Program-made: the position numbers and the translations under genes
Part shown: piece by piece, positions 59,593 through 64,000 of the stretch
Numbering within the stretch: position 1 is the stretch's first letter
How the letters are laid out: each line of letters starts with the position of its first letter
NCBI RefSeq assembly: GCF_000744605.1
Contig: NZ_JQMG01000001.1
Location: forward strand, 434,001-498,000
Reading direction: 5' to 3'
DNA: 64,000 bases
Origin: Methylotenera sp. L2L1
GTDB taxonomy: Bacteria; Pseudomonadota; Gammaproteobacteria; Burkholderiales; Methylophilaceae
Notes under the pieces: generated by a model
Told to the model about the DNA's origin: nothing
What the model saw: only the letters and a program-made list of their open reading frames with translations
Databases searched by the model: none

Positions 59593-61313
59593 ATGCTTTC
59601 CTTCACATCTTCAACACCACTAGGAATCACTACGTTGTTATTAGGCGCATCCTGTGGCACAGATAACATACGTAGCGCATCTGCCATCACCGCACTAAAC
59701 ACTGGTGCTGCAACCGTGCCGCCAAAATACTCACCGCTACTTGGATCATCAATCATTACCGCCATAATCAAACGCGGGTTAGACGCTGGCGCCATCCCTA
59801 CAAACGAACCTACATACTTATTCTTTTCATAGCCATGATCGCCAAGCTTATGCGTAGTACCAGTTTTGCCCGCCACACGATAGCCTAGGACCTGTGCCCT
59901 CAGTGCTGTGCCCCCTGGCAAAACAACCAACTCCAGCATATCTTTCACTTCATTTGCAGTTTTTGCACTAAACACCTGCGTACCCACCGGCGCATCTTTT
60001 AATTTCAATAAAGAAACCGGCTTCAACTCTCCGTCATTTGCAAACACGGTATACGCCCGTGCCATTTGCAACAACGTCACACTGATACCATGACCGTAAG
60101 ACATCGTCGCCTGCTCAATAGGTCGCCAAATTTTGTAATCACGTAACTTTCCAGAAACCTCTCCCGGAAAACCAATACGCGTTTTTGAACCAAAGCCGAT
60201 TAAATTAAACACACCCCATAGATACTGAGGCTCAAGCGAAAGCGCCATTTTCACAGCACCAACGTTTGAAGATTTCTGAATCACTTCCGACACCGTCATC
60301 GCGCCATGTGGATGTGCATCATGTATTGTTGCGGGACCTATACTCATATAACCAGGTGCAGTCTGAATCACAGTATCCGGGGTAAATTTTCCAGCCTCTA
60401 ATGCAGCCGCAGCAGTCACAGTTTTCATGGTTGAGCCCGGCTCAAAAATGTCAGTAATCGCACGATTACGTGTTTTACCTTGAATGTTCACAGGGTTATT
60501 TGGGTTATATGTCGGCACATTCACCATTGCCAACACTTCACCTGTTTTCGCGTCCAGCACAATCGCCGCGCCTGCATTTGCTTTAAACTTATCAACCGCT
60601 TTTGTCAGCTCACGATGTGCTAAATACTGAATTCTGCGATCAATCGATAAAGTGATATCAGCGCCATCTTGTGGCACCTTAACTGCCTCTAAATCCTCAA
60701 TGATGCGACCGGCACGGTCTTTAATCACTTTGCGGCTACCGTTTTTGCCTGACAGCGCATCATTCATTGCCAGTTCAAAGCCCTCTTGGCCTTTATCATC
60801 AATATCCGTAAAGCCCACTAAATGAGCAGTCACATCACCCGCAGGGTAATAACGTTTATATTCACGTTGCAGATACACGCCAGAAATACCAAGCTGCATG
60901 ATCTCAGCGGCCAACTCCGGTGAAACGCGGCGCTTTAAATACACAAACTCACGCGTATTGTTGGCCAACTTCTTATCTACAGACGCTTTTTTTAAACCTA
61001 ACAAATCAGCTAATTTTTTGGTTTGGCTTGCAGTAATTTGCACATCTGATGGATTCGCCCACACCGACTCTACTGGAGAGCTAATTGCCAACAGCTCACC
61101 GTAACGATCCGTAATCTTTCCGCGCTGAGAAGGCAACACTAAAGTACGGCTATAACGTGCATCGCCTTTTTCTTGCAAAAAGCGCTTATGAAAGCTTTGC
61201 AAATACACACCTCTGCCCAGCAACGCGGCAAACCCTAGCAACACGAGCACCAGCAATAGGCGACGACGCCATGCTGGCAGCTTCACAATCACTAAAGGTG
61301 CGTGCATAGACAT
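59589..61313 (-). CDS. ftsI: Septal peptidoglycan transpeptidase FtsI (PBP3)
   Basis: Class B penicillin-binding protein cross-linking septal peptidoglycan together with FtsW. An N-terminal transmembrane helix (about residues 17-35) is followed by the pedestal domain and then the transpeptidase domain. Active-site motifs are visible: EPGSTMKTV (SxxK, catalytic Ser), SSN in VIQKSSNVGAVK, and AGKTGTTHKLG (KTG). Length is 574. It overlaps ftsL by one base. Confidence 0.97.
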   Translation of the reverse strand: MSMHAPLVIVKLPAWRRRLLLVLVLLGFAALLGRGVYLQSFHKRFLQEKGDARYSRTLVLPSQRGKITDRYGELLAISSPVESVWANPSDVQITASQTKKLADLLGLKKASVDKKLANNTREFVYLKRRVSPELAAEIMQLGISGVYLQREYKRYYPAGDVTAHLVGFTDIDDKGQEGFELAMNDALSGKNGSRKVIKDRAGRIIEDLEAVKVPQDGADITLSIDRRIQYLAHRELTKAVDKFKANAGAAIVLDAKTGEVLAMVNVPTYNPNNPVNIQGKTRNRAITDIFEPGSTMKTVTAAAALEAGKFTPDTVIQTAPGYMSIGPATIHDAHPHGAMTVSEVIQKSSNVGAVKMALSLEPQYLWGVFNLIGFGSKTRIGFPGEVSGKLRDYKIWRPIEQATMSYGHGISVTLLQMARAYTVFANDGELKPVSLLKLKDAPVGTQVFSAKTANEVKDMLELVVLPGGTALRAQVLGYRVAGKTGTTHKLGDHGYEKNKYVGSFVGMAPASNPRLIMAVMIDDPSSGEYFGGTVAAPVFSAVMADALRMLSVPQDAPNNNVVIPSGVEDVKESI

Positions 61314-61627
61314 TAAGGCGCCACCTCATTTTTCAGATTAGTAGACTGAATTAACGGCAATCGCGCGACCAAACTCACCACTTGTATCCTTTTCGCATCA
61401 GGCACCTGCATTTGCAATTGCTGCGCTGCAATTTGCTCAATGCGTGAATGCATCGCCCAAGTGCTCTGCTCCAATTGCAACTGGCCATACTCTTGGTTGT
61501 ACTGTTTTTCAGTTTGGTTCAAATGCTCCAACTCTATGTACAATTTACGCGCTTGGTGCTGCGCATTAACCAGCCCCAATGACGAAAACATTAAAGCAAA
61601 AAATAAAATGAGATTAAGGCGCGTCAT
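61313..61627 (-). CDS. ftsL: Cell division protein FtsL
   Basis: A 104-residue bitopic membrane protein of the FtsQLB complex. One N-terminal transmembrane helix (about residues 4-22), then a periplasmic coiled coil containing [20 protein letters not shown], and a short tail. Sequence conservation is low in this family; position between rsmH and ftsI, size and topology identify it. It overlaps rsmH by four bases. Confidence 0.9.
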   Translation of the reverse strand: MTRLNLILFFALMFSSLGLVNAQHQARKLYIELEHLNQTEKQYNQEYGQLQLEQSTWAMHSRIEQIAAQQLQMQVPDAKRIQVVSLVARLPLIQSTNLKNEVAP

Positions 61628-62706
61628 ACAACCGACGTCCTCTCCGCCACACGTAGCACTGCACTGCGTGAACGAGGATTAGCCTTCACCTCAGCATCAC
61701 TAGGCTTCACTGCTTTCCCCACACTTTTCAATCTAGGTTGAGGCAAGTCAGCAGCACGCACTGGAAAGTTTGCTGGTAAGTCATCACGATCTTCCTGACC
61801 GCGAATAAACTGCTTTACCATACGATCTTCAAGCGAGTGAAAACTAATTACCGCAAGCCTACCCTGTGGCGCCAGCAAGTTAATGCATTGCGGCATGGTT
61901 AACGATAATTCCTCAAGCTCCTTATTGACGAAAATCCGTAAAGCTTGAAATGTGCGCGTTGCAGGGTTCTGCCCTGGCTCGAAGCGCGTGACTGCACCTG
62001 CCACGATCTGGGTAAGCTGCCCAGTAGTGGTGATGGGACGCCCGTCATTGCGCTCCGCAATAATCGCCCTTGCAATCGACTTAGCAAACCGTTCTTCACC
62101 ATAATTTTTTATAACCTCCGCTAATTGCTGCTCTGTTGTACGGCCAAGAAATTCTGCCGCTGTTTCACCACTACTTTGATCCATGCGCATATCAAGCGGC
62201 GCATCGTACCTAAAACTAAATCCACGGTTAGCCTCATCAATTTGTGGCGACGAAATGCCAAGATCCAAAAGAATCCCATCCACATGATGCACACCCAATT
62301 CAGCTAAACGCGCTTGCATGGCGGCAAAGTGACTATGCACCAGCGTAAAACGCGGGTCATCAATTGCCTTACCTGACTCAATCGCACTTAAGTCACGGTC
62401 AAAGGCAATCAAACGTCCGCCATCAGTCAACTGCGCTAAAATTTTTCTGGAATGACCACCACGACCAAACGTTCCATCCACATAGATGCCATTTGGTTTA
62501 ATGTCTAAAGCATGCACAGCCTCATTCAGCAACACAGTAATGTGTGCGCCTGCAGAAGAAGCCTCACCTCCCATGCTTTGATCTTGATTTGAATTTGATG
62601 CTGACACTTCTTGTGGGTACTTTTCTAACTTATCAGCGTTTTTTGAAGACGCTTTTTTTGAAGACAATGATGCTTTGGTGGGCGCGCTGTTCACGCCCTT
62701 AATCAC
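61624..62706 (-). CDS. rsmH: 16S rRNA m4C1402 methyltransferase
   Basis: SAM-dependent enzyme methylating C1402 of 16S rRNA. The core begins near residue 53 ([19 protein letters not shown]) and has the SAM motif [48 protein letters not shown] and [16 protein letters not shown]. Before the core is a polar Ser/Lys/Asn-rich extension of about 50 residues, not part of the usual enzyme. The frame begins with GTG overlapping the mraZ stop (GTGA) and preceded by a GAGGGA-like site; an internal ATG at 62574 would remove most of the extension but has no clear ribosome binding site. Confidence 0.95.
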   Translation of the reverse strand: MIKGVNSAPTKASLSSKKASSKNADKLEKYPQEVSASNSNQDQSMGGEASSAGAHITVLLNEAVHALDIKPNGIYVDGTFGRGGHSRKILAQLTDGGRLIAFDRDLSAIESGKAIDDPRFTLVHSHFAAMQARLAELGVHHVDGILLDLGISSPQIDEANRGFSFRYDAPLDMRMDQSSGETAAEFLGRTTEQQLAEVIKNYGEERFAKSIARAIIAERNDGRPITTTGQLTQIVAGAVTRFEPGQNPATRTFQALRIFVNKELEELSLTMPQCINLLAPQGRLAVISFHSLEDRMVKQFIRGQEDRDDLPANFPVRAADLPQPRLKSVGKAVKPSDAEVKANPRSRSAVLRVAERTSVV

Positions 62707-63149
62707 AGCGAAAATCCCTCTAATTCTGCGGGCATTGCAAAACCATCACTTTGCATTACTTGCTCTAGCTGGGCACGCCAAGCGGTCATGCTCCATAATT
62801 CAAAATGACTACCTTGGCCAACCAACATCACTTCTTTATCTAAACCAGCAAAATCACGCAACACTGGCGACACCAGCAAACGGCCTGCACTATCCAAGCT
62901 AATGTCTTCAGCAAAACCGACTAACAACCTCTGTAAAGCACTAGATTGTTTATCAAACGATGATAACGCCATCATTTTCGCTTGAATTGGCTCCCAAGCT
63001 GGCTGCGGATATAACAACAAACAACGATGAGGGTGCGCAGTTAACACCAAATTGCCGGCACACTCAAGCTGCAATGCTTCTCTGTGCTTTGTTGGCACAG
63101 CGAGCCTGCTCTTGGCATCCAAACTTAATGATGTAGCACCACGAAACAT
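62703..63149 (-). CDS. mraZ: Transcriptional regulator MraZ
   Basis: Ring-forming AbrB-like DNA-binding protein of 148 residues that represses the dcw cluster. Two SpoVT/AbrB-like domains are visible: [23 protein letters not shown] at the start and [22 protein letters not shown] in the middle, each with the DxxGR-like core. It is the first gene of the cluster and overlaps rsmH. Its probable binding boxes lie about 190 bases upstream beside the promoter (63335-63360). Confidence 0.96.
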   Translation of the reverse strand: MFRGATSLSLDAKSRLAVPTKHREALQLECAGNLVLTAHPHRCLLLYPQPAWEPIQAKMMALSSFDKQSSALQRLLVGFAEDISLDSAGRLLVSPVLRDFAGLDKEVMLVGQGSHFELWSMTAWRAQLEQVMQSDGFAMPAELEGFSL

Positions 63150-63334
63150 ACGCTTGTTATTTCCCTTAAAGCCCTATCGAGCCTAAACAAACAATTTCTA
63201 ATATAAAAAATGGGGAACTGCCCAACCTCATCCAAACGCCTTACCAATCAAATAACCCTTAGTAGTTATCTAACGAGCTAATACTTACAACCCCATCCAA
63301 CACCTCTTGTACAACGACAGACCAATGAGCAATT

Positions 63335-63360
63335 CCCCACAAAACCCCACTTTTCCCCAC
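63335..63360 (-). promoter_or_regulatory. MraZ-binding boxes
   Basis: On the minus strand GTGGGG occurs three times at exact 10-base intervals (GTGGGG, AAAA, GTGGGG, TTTT, GTGGGG). Direct repeats of TGGG/GTGGG with this periodicity are the known MraZ recognition pattern. They lie immediately downstream of the predicted -10, so MraZ bound here would block transcription of its own cluster. Confidence 0.88.
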
Positions 63361-63368
63361 TAATATGC

Positions 63369-63397
63369 ACTATAGATAAAAAAATTATGCAATGCAA
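63369..63397 (-). promoter_or_regulatory. Promoter of the dcw cluster
   Basis: On the minus strand: TTGCAT (63397-63392), 17 bases, TATAGT (63374-63369). The -10 matches five of six consensus positions, and the spacing is ideal. The start point would lie near 63361, right at the MraZ boxes, leaving a 5' leader of about 210 bases before mraZ. Confidence 0.6.
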
Positions 63398-63875
63398 GCG
63401 GTTTTTTGCTATTTTTTCTTTATAGGTCAATGACTTAGCGCATTTTTATGATAAAAATAAATTCGTTATAAATTAAGCACATACGAAACTGTGTGAATGT
63501 AGATTATTAGAATAGTTGCGAAAGCGTTTGAATTGTAATTAAGGCGTAAAAAATTGGGTACTTTGATTATAAATTAAGCAGATTTTGCACGAGGGCGGCA
63601 ACAGACCAAGACCACAGCAACTCAGGGGGATAAATTTAAAGATAGAAATTATGACTCAGAACATGACACGCAGACCTGAAATACGCATTAAAAAATTGCA
63701 CACCATGGAAAATATCAACAAATATGATGATGCAAAGTACATTTTAAAAATGCATTTGCTCAATGGAAATAAAAAATTGACTATCTTGATACAAAGCCTG
63801 TAAAGGGCATCACCACTCCACTAAATGGCTAAAGCCCTAAGCGGAAGCGCGAAAGCTCATTATTCACACGCGAAA

Positions 63876-64000
63876 CAGTGAAGCTGGCCGATAAGCCGGG
63901 TTCTGTTTGCGTTTTACAACGCATGACAGTCATTCATCTAGGCGTACAATTACTTGCACGCTCAAGCAACCTACCCGCTGGCAGCGCGAGCCACGCCAAT
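63876..64000 (-). ncRNA. rnpB: RNase P RNA, 3' part (partial)
   Basis: Catalytic RNA that trims tRNA 5' leaders. On the minus strand the window holds its 3' end: GGGTAGGTTGCTTGAGC, then CCTAGATGAATGACTGTC, then ACAGAACCCGGCTTATCGG and CAGCTTCAC, all in the order and spacing of type A bacterial RNase P RNA. Between the ACTGTC and ACAGAA halves lies an extended hairpin, TGCGTT / AACGCA, where E. coli has only a four-base loop. The 5' part is outside the window; the exact 3' end is approximate. Confidence 0.93.

Larger units (their letters stand above)
63150..63875. other. Intergenic region between mraZ and rnpB
   Basis: Some 725 bases between the mraZ start and the 3' end of rnpB. It holds the dcw promoter and MraZ boxes (63335-63397). 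A 14-base direct repeat TTATAAATTAAGCA occurs at 63466-63479 and 63567-63580. A plus-strand frame at 63585-63803 has no convincing ribosome binding site or known family and is not called. The rest is AT-rich with nothing further recognised. Confidence 0.6.

Noticed and set aside
63585-63803. 72-codon frame, with an inner ATG at 63651, upstream of the dcw promoter
   Set aside because: Nearest purine-rich stretch is too far from the ATG, composition is Lys/Asn-rich as expected from AT-rich non-coding DNA, and no known family is recognised.

Overview
The window reads as chromosome of a Gram-negative, AT-leaning betaproteobacterium, most likely a methylotroph of the Methylophilaceae (Methylotenera/Methylophilus type). 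This placement is an inference from gene neighbourhoods: bamC-dapA, rnfABCDGE-nth, secA with an M23 peptidase and a DciA-like gene, tkt-gap-pgk-pyk, and a complete dcw cluster. No rRNA, tRNA, insertion sequence, phage gene or CRISPR array was seen. Most of the window is core genome, with a few accessory insertions.

Region by region. (1) 1-1127: start of bamC and dapA (minus strand). (2) 1559-7915: the six Rnf electron-transport genes, tightly packed, ending in nth. (3) 7912-12353: a FIST sensor gene, a DUF1841 gene, an ECF sigma factor, a soluble zinc anti-sigma factor, a secreted Cys-motif precursor peptide, an MNIO (DUF692) enzyme and its DUF2063 partner. The last three form an HvfABC/bufferin-type RiPP operon, expected to make a copper-binding modified peptide. 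(4) 12424-17737: a lone TIR-domain protein, DUF1289, secA, an M23 peptidase and a divergent DciA-like gene. (5) 17951-22827: membrane H+-pyrophosphatase, a VIT-family transporter, soluble pyrophosphatase, DUF1232 and purC. (6) 23012-28946: pyk, pgk, gap and tkt on the minus strand, with terminators separating tkt from gap and pgk from pyk. (7) 29174-34668: Gfo/Idh oxidoreductase, acyl-CoA ligase, thioredoxin-like protein, rsmE, a small secreted protein and a methyltransferase. (8) 34786-38672: argA, argB, a pyrimidine nucleotidase and slmA. Here argA carries an N-terminal XRE helix-turn-helix domain, and inverted repeats flank its predicted promoter and precede argB. A possible three-way-junction RNA lies between argB and the nucleotidase. 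(9) 38684-44204: PIN-like protein, DUF2788, cca, an NDUFA9-like protein, slt and a small membrane protein. (10) 44272-63149: the dcw cluster, mraZ through ftsZ plus lpxC, all on the minus strand, with a promoter and MraZ boxes upstream. (11) The 3' part of rnpB at the right edge.

The two most interesting items are the XRE-HTH/N-acetylglutamate synthase fusion with operator-like repeats around its own promoter and ahead of argB, which could be an arginine-sensing enzyme that also acts as a repressor, and the sigma-factor-linked HvfABC-type RiPP operon with an unusual set of precursor motifs. The three-way-junction element after argB is a third candidate. All functions are read from sequence motifs and remembered families; no search was run.
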